Below are positions 45,564-54,683 of a stretch of DNA of 57,909 bases, piece after piece. Both the position numbers and the translations under genes were made by a program. A model generated the notes under the pieces. It saw only the letters and a list, made by a program, of their open reading frames with translations. It did no database searches and was not told where the DNA came from. Location: NCBI RefSeq assembly GCF_018207095.1, contig NZ_QOCZ01000014.1, forward strand, positions 1 through 57,909. The letters are read 5' to 3'. Each line of letters begins with the position of its first letter. Position 1 is the first letter of the stretch. Origin of the DNA: Nocardiopsis sp. MG754419. GTDB lineage: Bacteria; Actinomycetota; Actinomycetes; Streptosporangiales; Streptosporangiaceae.

Positions 45564-45579
45564 TCCCCGAAGACCCCGG

Positions 45580-46155
45580 CTAGGCCTCGCCGTTCCCCCG
45601 AGGCGGCGGGGCCGGGCGTTCGAAGACGATCTCCAGGCCGTCGCGTTCGTCCCACTGTTCGCCCACGCGCTCGAATCCGTGTCCGGCGATGGTGGCGAGG
45701 GAGCCCGCGTTGTCCGGGCTGATCGAGGCGCGGACGATGGCCACCTCGGGCGACGCGTCCGCCCGACGGAGCAGTTCGGCGAGTATCGCCCGCGCGTACC
45801 CGCGACGGCGCAGCTCGGGAAGGACCGAGTAGCCGATCTCCACACGGCGTCGCTCGTCCGGTGGGCCGTGGAAACCGGCGTGGCCGACCGCACGGCCGTC
45901 GTCGGCGTCCAGCACCACGTCGGTCAGCCACCCGGCGCGGGAGGGCACCGCCCTCAGCTGGTCCAGCCGGAGCCCGGTGAGCCACCGCATCTCCTCGTCG
46001 GCGAAGTGGGCGCCCAGCGTGGCCCCCACCAGTCGCCCCGCGGTCGCCGTGTCACCGTCCTTCAGGGCGGCCAGGACCGGTGCGGTCATCTCCACCAGGC
46101 GCACCCGAGGGGGCCCGTCCGGGCGTCGCCGGGCCCGCGCTTCCTTGTTCGTCAC
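45580..46155 (-). CDS. GNAT family N-acetyltransferase
   Basis: 191 residues from a GTG at 46155, with GGAGG upstream. The acetyl-CoA-binding core is visible: AVGHAGFHGPPDERRRVEIGYSV, the loop LPELRRRGYARAILAELLRRA (R/Q-x-x-G-x-G/A type) and ISPDNAGSLATIAGHGFERVG. This is the RimJ/RimL-like branch that often acetylates amines or protein N-termini. Substrate unknown. It converges with the exporter genes and is divergent from the 3-methyladenine glycosylase gene. An internal ATG about 60 bp downstream is a less likely start. Confidence 0.88.
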   Translation of the reverse strand: MTNKEARARRRPDGPPRVRLVEMTAPVLAALKDGDTATAGRLVGATLGAHFADEEMRWLTGLRLDQLRAVPSRAGWLTDVVLDADDGRAVGHAGFHGPPDERRRVEIGYSVLPELRRRGYARAILAELLRRADASPEVAIVRASISPDNAGSLATIAGHGFERVGEQWDERDGLEIVFERPAPPPRGNGEA

Positions 46156-46279
46156 CCGCACATCCTCCCCCGCGGGTGGGCGCCCCTCAACGCGTTTTCG
46201 GGCGCGTACGCGCCACGGATCGTCCGGGGTGTCGGGGACGATGATCGGGCCCACCGCGACCCGCACACGAGGAGACCCC

Positions 46280-46849
46280 ATGACCCCCGGCGACGATCGA
46301 CGCTGTTCCTGGGCTCGGAACGCGTCCGATCTCATGACCGAGTACCACGACACCGAGTGGGGGCGCCCCTCCCACGAGGACCGGTACCTGTTCGAGATGC
46401 TCGTCCTGGAAGGGGCCCAGGCGGGGCTGTCCTGGGCGACCGTGCTGAACAAACGGGAGAACTACCGGCGCGCGATGGACGGTTTCGACGTGGAGCGGAT
46501 CGCCGGCTACGGGGAGGACGACACGGTCCGGCTGCTCGCGGACGCGGGCATCATCCGCAACCGCCTCAAGATCGGCTCGGCGGTGCGCAACGCCCAGGCC
46601 TTCCTCCGGGTGCGCGAGGAGTGCGGGAGCTTCGACGCCTATCTGTGGGACCGGGTGGACGGCGTACCGGTGATCGGACACTGGACCGCGCCCGAGGAGG
46701 TGCCGGTGACCACACCGCTCGCCGACCGGCTGAGTCGGGACCTCAAGCGCCGCGGGTTCACCTTCGTGGGCGGTACCATCATCTACTCCTACCTCCAGGC
46801 CACCGGTGTGGTGGAGGACCACTTGGTGGGCTGTCCGGCCAAACCCTGA
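46280..46849 (+). CDS. tag: DNA-3-methyladenine glycosylase I
   Basis: 189 residues from the ATG at 46280, after GAGGAG. Removes 3-methyladenine from alkylated DNA. Family features are all present: the N-terminal RRCSWA zinc-Cys and YHDTEWGRP substrate pocket, LFEMLVLEGAQAGLSWATVLNKRENYR, the helix-hairpin-helix region, and a C-terminal DLKRRGFTFVGGTIIYSYLQATGVVEDH with the second zinc ligands (His and Cys near HLVGC). Length is normal. The gene stands alone; the following NmrA-like gene is 56 bp downstream. Confidence 0.96.
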   Translation: MTPGDDRRCSWARNASDLMTEYHDTEWGRPSHEDRYLFEMLVLEGAQAGLSWATVLNKRENYRRAMDGFDVERIAGYGEDDTVRLLADAGIIRNRLKIGSAVRNAQAFLRVREECGSFDAYLWDRVDGVPVIGHWTAPEEVPVTTPLADRLSRDLKRRGFTFVGGTIIYSYLQATGVVEDHLVGCPAKP

Positions 46850-46905
46850 AGGATGTCGTACGCTGTACGGCACAACCGACGACTTTCCTTCCCTCGGGAG
46901 AGGCC

Positions 46906-47727
46906 ATGACCTACCTCGTCACCGGTGCCACCGGAACCGTCGGGCGCGCGATCGTCCGCCGACTCCTGGAGACCGGCCACCCGGTACGCGCCCTCACCCG
47001 CGACGTCGATCGGGCACGGCCCCTGCTGCCGCAGGGGGTCGAGGTGGTCCGGGGCGACCTCACCGCCCCGGAGTCGCTCGTGCCCCACATGGACGGGGTG
47101 ACCGGGCTGCACCTGGTCACCTTCGGCGGCGACGACCACGCCCCCCTGGAGACCGGGCCGCGCTTGGTGGAACTGGCCGAGGCCGCCGGTGTGCGCCGGG
47201 TGACGGTGCTGTCCGACTTCTACGAGGGGGGCGTCCAGGCGGCCCTGCGCGACAGCCGCCTCGCCTGGACCTTCCTGAACCCGGTCGAGTTCATGGCCAA
47301 CACGACCGCCTGGGCCGCGTCGATCCGTGCCGAGGGGATCGTGCGCGAGCCGGGCCCGGGCCCGAGCGCCGTGGTGCACGAGGCCGACATCGCGTCGGTC
47401 GCGGTCACCGCGCTCACACAGGACGGGCACGGGGGCCACAGCCTCCTCCTCACCGGACCGGAGGCGCTCACGCTCCGACAACGGGTCGACGTGCTCGCCC
47501 GCGCCCTCGACCGCGAGGTCACCCTGGTCGTCCTCACCCCGGAGGAACTGGTCGCGTCCCTGCGCGCCCAGGGCCACGACGAGGAGTACGTGGCCTTCGC
47601 CCACGCGCTGGCCGTGGACCCGCCCGAGGTCGGCGGACGGGTGCAGGACACCGTCGAACGGGTGACCGGCCGACCGGCGCGCACCTTCGCCGCATGGGTC
47701 GAGGAGAACGCGCACCTCTTCCGCTAG
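46906..47727 (+). CDS. NmrA-family NAD(P)-binding protein
   Basis: 273 residues from the ATG at 46906 after GGGAGAGG. The Rossmann start TYLVTGATGTVGRAIVRRLLE is followed by VRALTRDVDRA, a DLTAPESLVPHMDGVTGLHLV strand and VRRVTVLSDFYEG; a catalytic YxxxK of the SDR type is absent, so it falls in the atypical NmrA/redox-sensor branch. Such proteins bind NADP and either act as reductases or as sensors. The stop codon overlaps the stop of the convergent ABC-F gene as CTAG. Confidence 0.88.
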   Translation: MTYLVTGATGTVGRAIVRRLLETGHPVRALTRDVDRARPLLPQGVEVVRGDLTAPESLVPHMDGVTGLHLVTFGGDDHAPLETGPRLVELAEAAGVRRVTVLSDFYEGGVQAALRDSRLAWTFLNPVEFMANTTAWAASIRAEGIVREPGPGPSAVVHEADIASVAVTALTQDGHGGHSLLLTGPEALTLRQRVDVLARALDREVTLVVLTPEELVASLRAQGHDEEYVAFAHALAVDPPEVGGRVQDTVERVTGRPARTFAAWVEENAHLFR

Positions 47728-49460
47728 GAGGGCCCTCCACCCGAGCCCACCACCTCCACCGGGGGCCGGCCGCGTTCCACCGCCCACCGTCGCCGCACCC
47801 CGATCTCCTCCAGGAAGACGTGATCGTGGCCGACCACCAACAGCGCGCCCCGGTAGGCGCCCAGGGCCTGCACCAGCTGTGCCCGGCTCTCCAGGTCGAG
47901 GTTGTTGGTGGGCTCGTCCAGGATCAGCAGGCGTGGCGGCGCGTCGGCGAGCAGGAGGCGGGCCAGTGCCACCCGGAAGCGCTCGCCTCCGGACAGGTCC
48001 GCGACCCGCCGCTCCACCCGATCACCGCGCAGCAGGAACCGGGCCAGTCCGGCGCGCACGACCTGCTCCGAGGCCGAGGGCGCCGCGGCGCGCAGGTGGT
48101 CGAGCACGCTCGGTTCCCCGTCCGGGAGGTCGAGTCGTTGGGGCAGGTAGCCCACCCGGTCGGTCACGTGGGCGACCCGCACGGGCGGCCCGTACCCGGG
48201 GGGCACGGTCCGGCTCCCCCGCGCCGCGGCGACGATCGCGCGCACCAGGGTGGTCTTGCCCGAACCGTTCGGCCCGACGATCGCCACACGTTCGGGTCCG
48301 CGCAGGGACCACCGTCCGTCCGCGGCCGGGCCCGGGCCCTGAGCGGACTCCTTTCCCGGGCCTCGCGGCGAGGCGCCCCGGGCGATCAGGTCGGTCTCGG
48401 CACCCGATGACCACCGTTCGAGGAGGAGCACGTCCTGTCCGGCCGGAACCTCGGTGTGCGGCAGGTGGATCCGGATGGCGGGGTCGTCGCGCACCGTCTC
48501 CTCGGCCCGGTCCCGTTCCTCGCGTGCCCGCGACAGTCGCTCCTCCAGCGTGGCGCGGTGCTTGCCGGCGGACACCTGCGCCTCCCGCTTGCGCTGGTTC
48601 ATGATGACGCGCGGCTCACGCTTGGTGTCGTACTTCTTCTGCCCGAAGCGGACCCGCCGGGCCAGCTTGACCTGGGCCTCGGCGAGTTGTCGTCGCTCGC
48701 GACGCACTCCGCCCTCGGCGGCACGGACCGCCCGTCGCGCGGCCTCCTGTTCGGCCGCGACCTGCTCGGTGTAGGCGGTGAAGTCCCCTCCCCAAGTGCG
48801 CAGGTGCCCGTCCCGGAGTTCGGCGATCCGGTCGACCAGGCCCAGAAGCTCCGGGTCGTGGCCGACCACGACGAGTACCCCGGGCCAGTGCTCGACGGCC
48901 CGGTACAGACGCTCACGGGCGGGCCGGTCGAGGTTGTTGGTGGGTTCGTCCAGCAGGGTGACGGCGGGTCGGCGCAACGCGATCCCGGCCAGCGCGGTCA
49001 GGATGCTCTCCCCTCCGGAGAGTGCGGCGACCCGACGGTCCAACGGAGCGTGGGACCGCACACCCAGGTCGAGGCCGAACCGCTCCAGGTGGGCGAGGGC
49101 ACGTTCCTCGATGTCCCAGTCGTCACCGATCGCGGCGAAGTCGGCCGGGTCGGTCCCCCCGGCCTCGACGGCGTGCAGTGCGAGGCGCGTCCGCTCGATG
49201 CCGAGCAGCTCGGCGACGGTGGCATCGGCGGCCAGGGGCGTCGACTGGGCCAGGTGGCCCACGTCCCCGTCGACGGCGATGGTGCCGGAGGTCGGGGTGA
49301 GGTGTCCGGCGACCAGCCGGAGCAGGGTGGACTTGCCGGTCCCGTTGCGTCCGATCAGCCCGGTGCGTCCGGTGCCGAAGGTGACGTCCAGGTCGCGGAT
49401 CGGGGTCGTGCCGTCAGGCCAGGAGAAGGTGAGCCGGTCGCAGACCACGGCGAAGGTCAT
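47724..49460 (-). CDS. ABC-F family ribosome-protection-type ATPase
   Basis: 578 residues from the ATG at 49460, preceded by GGGAGG. Two nucleotide-binding domains without a membrane domain: first Walker A GRNGTGKST and signature LSGGE with LLDEPTNNLD, second GPNGSGKTT, signature LSGGE and LILDEPTNNLD. Between them lies a long, charged, coiled-coil linker (residues ~230-330, with RKREAQVSAGKHR), the P-site tRNA interaction motif of ABC-F proteins. This resembles actinomycete antibiotic self-protection or resistance ABC-F members more than the housekeeping EttA. The divergent TetR gene and two operators between them suggest drug-induced expression. Confidence 0.92.
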   Translation of the reverse strand: MTFAVVCDRLTFSWPDGTTPIRDLDVTFGTGRTGLIGRNGTGKSTLLRLVAGHLTPTSGTIAVDGDVGHLAQSTPLAADATVAELLGIERTRLALHAVEAGGTDPADFAAIGDDWDIEERALAHLERFGLDLGVRSHAPLDRRVAALSGGESILTALAGIALRRPAVTLLDEPTNNLDRPARERLYRAVEHWPGVLVVVGHDPELLGLVDRIAELRDGHLRTWGGDFTAYTEQVAAEQEAARRAVRAAEGGVRRERRQLAEAQVKLARRVRFGQKKYDTKREPRVIMNQRKREAQVSAGKHRATLEERLSRAREERDRAEETVRDDPAIRIHLPHTEVPAGQDVLLLERWSSGAETDLIARGASPRGPGKESAQGPGPAADGRWSLRGPERVAIVGPNGSGKTTLVRAIVAAARGSRTVPPGYGPPVRVAHVTDRVGYLPQRLDLPDGEPSVLDHLRAAAPSASEQVVRAGLARFLLRGDRVERRVADLSGGERFRVALARLLLADAPPRLLILDEPTNNLDLESRAQLVQALGAYRGALLVVGHDHVFLEEIGVRRRWAVERGRPPVEVVGSGGGPS

Positions 49461-49545
49461 GAGGCCTCCCGAGGAGGTCGGAGATGGACGGTGGGCGCGG
49501 CATCCGACGACGTGGACCCATGACGATCTCCTCCTCGGGCAGACT

Positions 49546-49565
49546 AATGCGACTTTTGTCGCATG
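49546..49565. promoter_or_regulatory. TetR operator copy 1
   Basis: ATGCGAC-TTTT-GTCGCAT (49547-49564) is a perfect 7-bp inverted repeat. The 20-bp block aligns with the second copy at 49591, sharing the pattern AAYGCRACTWYWGTYGCAT. It lies 86 bp before the ABC-F start. Confidence 0.7.
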
Positions 49566-49590
49566 AGCAGAATGACACGAGGCGACACCA

Positions 49591-49610
49591 AACGCAACTA
49601 CAGTTGCATT
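49591..49610. promoter_or_regulatory. TetR operator copy 2
   Basis: GCAACT-AC-AGTTGC (49594-49607) is a perfect 6-bp inverted repeat within a 20-bp block that matches copy 1 in length and pattern. It ends immediately before the TetR start codon at 49611. Confidence 0.7.
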
Positions 49611-50228
49611 ATGAGTTCCGACACGAGTGACACCGGAAACGCCCGGCCGGGCGGCCGGACCGCGCGCAACACCACCGCCGTCCTCCAGGCCACCCTCGAC
49701 CACCTGGGCGAACACGGATACCAGCGGATCAGCGTGGACCTCATCGCCGCCCACTCCGGGGTCCACAAGGCCACCATCTACCGCCGCTGGGGCGGGGTGG
49801 ACGGGCTCCTCACCCATGCCCTGGAATGGTCGGCCTCCCTCCCCTGGGAACCCGCCCGCACCGGTGCCCTGCACTCGGACCTGGTCGCCCTGAACACGGA
49901 GGTCGCCGAGGGCTTCACCGTCGCGCCGGAACGACGGGTGTCCTACGCGGCGATCGCCGCGGCCTTCGAATCGGAGGCCGCCGCGGCGGCGCTCCGCACC
50001 TTCATGGCCGACCGCCACCGACGTTCGGCGGTACTCGTGAGCGAGGCCGTCGCCCGGGGCGAGGCCCCCGAGGGGACCGACGCGGAGGAGGTGGTGCGGG
50101 CCGCGGTGGCCCCGATCTACCATCGCCTGCTGGTGTGCCGAGAGCCGGTCGAAGCGGCGCACGTGCGCCGCGCCGCCCGGATCGCCGCAGACGCCGCGGC
50201 CGCCGGCGCCTTCCTCGCCGAGGACTGA
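49611..50228 (+). CDS. TetR-family repressor divergent from the ABC-F gene
   Basis: 205 residues from the ATG at 49611. The N-terminal helix-turn-helix is clear: TTAVLQATLDHLGEHGYQRI followed by VDLIAAHSGVHKATIYRRWGG. The C-terminal ligand domain is of the TetR_C type seen in drug-responsive repressors (VSYAAIAAAFESEAAAAALRTF). No ribosome binding site precedes the ATG, and operator copy 2 abuts it, so translation may be leaderless or the start may be earlier (ATG 49563 adds 16 residues). It should repress itself and the ABC-F gene by binding the paired operators. Ligand unknown. Confidence 0.92.
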   Translation: MSSDTSDTGNARPGGRTARNTTAVLQATLDHLGEHGYQRISVDLIAAHSGVHKATIYRRWGGVDGLLTHALEWSASLPWEPARTGALHSDLVALNTEVAEGFTVAPERRVSYAAIAAAFESEAAAAALRTFMADRHRRSAVLVSEAVARGEAPEGTDAEEVVRAAVAPIYHRLLVCREPVEAAHVRRAARIAADAAAAGAFLAED

Positions 50229-50316
50229 AGCACCTGGCACCACCCGCCACGACAGGCAGACCCGAGAATTCCTTACGCCCTATGGAATGAACCGGTGAGG
50301 CGCCGTGTCTCCTGGT

Positions 50317-50332
50317 CCGTACGCCGTACTGT
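50317..50332. promoter_or_regulatory. Promoter/operator-like element before the ABC remnant
   Basis: CCGTACGCCGTACTG (50317-50331) matches 13 of 15 bases of CCGTACGCCCTACGG (50616-50630) before the next TetR gene. TACTGT (50327-50332) could be the -10 element. Confidence 0.4.
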
Positions 50333-50357
50333 ACGTAGCACGAAAGGAAGGGGGGAC

Positions 50358-50592
50358 ATGGCGTCCCCACATCTCGCGATCAGCGCACGCGCGCTCGGCC
50401 GCAGGTTCGAGGACCGGTGGGCCCTGCGCGGTGTCGATCTGGAGGTCGCACCCGGCACCGTGCACGTCCTCCTCGGCCCCAACGGCGCCGGCAGGTCCAC
50501 CGCCGTCCGTGTGTTCACCACACTGCTCCGTCACCACGAGGGCATCGCCGAGGTCGCCGGACACGACGTCGCCCGCCGTCACCGGGCCACCG
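50358..50592 (+). pseudogene. Truncated DrrA-like ABC transporter ATPase remnant
   Basis: A good ribosome binding site (AAGGAAGGGGGG) and ATG start a frame that reads as the first ~75 residues of a DrrA-type ATPase: ISARALGRRFEDRWALRGVD, LEVAPGTVHVLLGPNGAGRS, TAVRVFTTLL, then GIAEVAGHDVARR. Similarity ends near 50590; the frame runs on as unrelated Pro/Arg-rich sequence to 50753, overlapping the TetR gene. Walker A has Arg in place of the invariant Lys, and the signature, Walker B and switch are missing. It is therefore a decayed fragment. A TetR gene directly follows, as is typical of DrrAB-type operons, so this regulator may have outlived its target. Confidence 0.75.
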
Positions 50593-50601
50593 GACGTCCA
50601 C

Positions 50602-50625
50602 GGGCGTACACTGACCCGTACGCCC
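50602..50625. promoter_or_regulatory. Operator-like inverted repeat before the second TetR gene
   Basis: GGGCGTAC and GTACGCCC form a perfect 8-bp inverted repeat with an 8-bp centre. TACACT (50607-50612) inside could be the -10 element of the TetR promoter, 39 bp before the start codon. Confidence 0.55.
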
Positions 50626-50650
50626 TACGGACCCGGACCAGGACGGACCG

Positions 50651-51421
50651 ATGCCCTCGCAGCACAGCAAGAGCGGCGATCCCGCGCGCAGCCTGTCCCT
50701 CCTGTGGCGCACCCGGGAGCCGGCCGGCCGCCGCCGGGGCGGACCCGGGCTGACCATCGACCGGATCGTGGCCGCCGCCACCGAACTCGCCGACTCCGAG
50801 GGCATCACGGCGCTGTCGATGCGCCGGGTCGCCGACGCGCTCGGCGTGGGCACGATGTCGCTGTACACCTACGTCCCAGGCAAGGGCGAACTCCTCGACC
50901 TCATGGTCGACGCCGCCTACGGGGACCTGGACACCGACGACCGCTCCGGTACCTGGCGCGAGCGTCTGCGGCGGATCGCGTTCGCCGACCGGGAGCTGTA
51001 CGTACGCCACCCGTGGATGTTGCAGGTGGTCACCCTGCGCCTGCTGGGCCCCCACCTGATCGCCAAGTACGACCACGAACTCTCCGCCGTGGACGGCCTG
51101 GGGTTGAGCGACGTGGAGATGGACTCGACGGTCAACCTGGTCAACGGCTACGTGGAGAGCACCGTGCGCAAGACACTGGGCGCCGAGCAGGTCGCCCGGG
51201 AGTCCGGCATGGACGACGAACAGTGGTGGCGGACCTACGAGCCGCCGCTGACGGCTCTGGCCGACGACGCCCGGTTCCCGATCGCCTCACGGGTGGGGAC
51301 GGCGGTGGGCCGGGCCCACCGGTCCGTCTACGACCCGGACCACGAGTTCTCCTTCGGGCTGGAGCGGGTCCTGGACGGGGTGCAGGCGCTCGTGGACTCC
51401 CGCGCCTGCGCCTCCGACTGA
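50651..51421 (+). CDS. TetR-family regulator (TetR_C drug-efflux type)
   Basis: 256 residues. A ~35-residue Arg-rich leader precedes the helix-turn-helix (LTIDRIVAAATELADSEGITAL, then SMRRVADALGVGTMSLYTYVPGK), the variant common to regulators of antibiotic efflux pumps. The ligand domain has ELYVRHPWMLQVV, LGPHLIAKYDHELSAVDGL and a C-terminal FSFGLERVLDGVQALVDSR, as in the TetR_C subfamily that controls DrrAB-like transporters. A matching inverted repeat lies just upstream. Its presumed partner ATPase gene is decayed. The thioredoxin-like lipoprotein gene converges 12 bp downstream. Confidence 0.92.
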   Translation: MPSQHSKSGDPARSLSLLWRTREPAGRRRGGPGLTIDRIVAAATELADSEGITALSMRRVADALGVGTMSLYTYVPGKGELLDLMVDAAYGDLDTDDRSGTWRERLRRIAFADRELYVRHPWMLQVVTLRLLGPHLIAKYDHELSAVDGLGLSDVEMDSTVNLVNGYVESTVRKTLGAEQVARESGMDDEQWWRTYEPPLTALADDARFPIASRVGTAVGRAHRSVYDPDHEFSFGLERVLDGVQALVDSRACASD

Positions 51422-51433
51422 GGCGGGAGGCCG

Positions 51434-51964
51434 TCAGCCGAGCTCCTCCGCGATGGCGGCGTTGAGTTCGTCCCCGGTCATGGCGCCGGGAACGGTGGTG
51501 TGCGTGCCGTCCGGCCGCAGGAAGACGAACGAGGGCGGGCTGATCACCTCGAAGCCGCCCCAGATGGTGCCGTGCTCGTCGATCACGTTGGTCATGTCGT
51601 CGATGCCCTGTGCGGCCTCGAAGGACGTGACCGCTTCCTCGTCCGATCGCCCGACGACACCGTGGAAGTCGACGCCGTCGTGGGCCCGGTCCGCAGCCGA
51701 GACGACCGAGGCCTGACCGACGCACTCCGAACATTCGGCGGTCCAGAACCACAGGACCGTGGTGGAGTCGGCCAGCGTCTCGCCGTCGAACTCACCACCG
51801 TCGGTGGTCGGGGCCGAGAAGCGCAGGGCCCGGTGGATCTCGGGGCTCTCCTCGACGTCGGACTCGAGGGCGTCCACGGTCTCTTCGGGTTCGGATCCGC
51901 AGGCCGAGAGCACCAGGGCCAGCGCGGCGATCGTCAGGGTCACGCGGTTCACGGTCGCGCCCAT
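51434..51964 (-). CDS. Thioredoxin-fold lipoprotein (TlpA/redoxin-like)
   Basis: 176 residues. The signal peptide ends in a lipobox LSAC with the acylated Cys at residue 22. The mature part is a thioredoxin fold: FSAPTTDGGEFDGETLAD, VLWFWTAECSECVGQASVV with the redox motif CSEC, and the cis-Pro segment SPPSFVFLRPDG. Proteins like this act outside the membrane in disulfide exchange, often for cytochrome or cell-wall protein maturation. No CcdA-type partner is adjacent. GAGGTGCAGAC precedes the ATG at 51964. Two inverted repeats lie in its upstream region. Confidence 0.9.
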   Translation of the reverse strand: MGATVNRVTLTIAALALVLSACGSEPEETVDALESDVEESPEIHRALRFSAPTTDGGEFDGETLADSTTVLWFWTAECSECVGQASVVSAADRAHDGVDFHGVVGRSDEEAVTSFEAAQGIDDMTNVIDEHGTIWGGFEVISPPSFVFLRPDGTHTTVPGAMTGDELNAAIAEELG

Positions 51965-51998
51965 GTCTGCACCTCATTGTGAAATTGATGGGGGGTGA

Positions 51999-52028
51999 TC
52001 ACAGGTCCACACGTGTGTGTTCCTGTGA
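51999..52028. promoter_or_regulatory. Inverted repeat in the leader of the thioredoxin-like gene
   Basis: TCACAGG (51999-52005) and CCTGTGA (52022-52028) are perfect 7-bp arms that flank the palindrome CACACGTGTG (52008-52017). It lies about 35 bp upstream of the start codon and could be an operator or an RNA hairpin. Confidence 0.35.
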
Positions 52029-52084
52029 CTGCAGTGCAGTATGCCTGTAACGAAGCGTTCAAGCATCCCCTCGAGGGCAACTCC

Positions 52085-52108
52085 GTGACATTCGCATGTT
52101 TTTGTCAC
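52085..52108. promoter_or_regulatory. GTGACA-N12-TGTCAC inverted repeat upstream of the thioredoxin-like gene
   Basis: Perfect 6-bp arms (52085-52090 and 52103-52108) with an A/T-rich centre, in the gap between eda and the thioredoxin-like gene. Typical in size for a dimeric regulator site; no regulator is identified. Confidence 0.3.
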
Positions 52109-52175
52109 CTTGCTGCCACACTTCACCCACCCATCGGTGCGACGACACCACCGGTCCGACGCCCTCCCGGGCCCC

Positions 52176-52814
52176 TCAGTGACGCAGCGCGGACGCCTCC
52201 CGGGCCAGTGCGGTGATGTCGTCCCAGCGGGCACCGGCGACCAGCCCGGCCGGCGTGAGCCAGCTGCCGCCGACGCAGCCCACGTTGGGCAGCGCCAGGT
52301 AGTCGGGAGCGTTCTGCACGGTGACGCCACCGGTGGGGCAGAACCGCACCTGCGGCAGCGGACCGTTCAGGGACTTGAGGAACCGCGCGCCCCCCGACGC
52401 CTCCGCCGGGAAGAACTTCAGCGCGGTCACGCCCTGCTCCAGCAGCGCCATCGCCTCCGACACCGTGGCCACACCCGGCAGGGAGGGAAGACCGGTGTCG
52501 GTCATCGCGCGGGCCAGATCCGGAGTGCAACCGGGGCTCACGAGGAACCGGGCGCCCGCCTTCGCGGCCGCCTCGGCCTGTTCGGTGTTGACGACGGTGC
52601 CCGCGCCCACCACGGCCTCGGGCACCTCGCGGGCGATCCGCTCGATCGCCTCCAGTGCCGCCGGGGTCCGCAGGGTCACCTCGATGCCGGGCAGCCCGCC
52701 CGCCACGAGCGCGCGGGCCAGGGGGGCCGCGTCCTCCGCTTTCTCCACCACGACCACGGGCATGACCGGGGCGAGGGAGAACAGGTCCTCACCGGAGCGG
52801 GGAACGGTCGTCAT
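52176..52814 (-). CDS. eda: 2-dehydro-3-deoxyphosphogluconate (KDPG) aldolase
   Basis: 212 residues from the ATG at 52814, preceded by GGAGAAG. Cleaves KDPG to pyruvate and glyceraldehyde 3-phosphate, the last step of the Entner-Doudoroff pathway. The class I aldolase signature is complete: Glu45 and Arg49 in GIEVTLRTP, the SPGCTPDL phosphate loop and the Schiff-base Lys133 in ALKFFPAE, followed by CPTGGV and VGGSWLTP. It is the last gene of the zwf-edd-eda operon, 51 bp after edd. Confidence 0.96.
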   Translation of the reverse strand: MTTVPRSGEDLFSLAPVMPVVVVEKAEDAAPLARALVAGGLPGIEVTLRTPAALEAIERIAREVPEAVVGAGTVVNTEQAEAAAKAGARFLVSPGCTPDLARAMTDTGLPSLPGVATVSEAMALLEQGVTALKFFPAEASGGARFLKSLNGPLPQVRFCPTGGVTVQNAPDYLALPNVGCVGGSWLTPAGLVAGARWDDITALAREASALRH

Positions 52815-52865
52815 GTGCTTCTCCAAGTGCTGGTTCGGTACGGGTGTGGACGGGGGTCCGGATCC

Positions 52866-54679
<1,814 letters not shown>

Positions 54680-54683
<4 letters not shown>

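Noticed and set aside
50295..50753. An intact ABC ATPase gene
   Set aside because: Similarity to DrrA stops after about 75 residues; signature, Walker B and switch motifs are absent and the Walker A Lys is Arg. Listed as a pseudogene.
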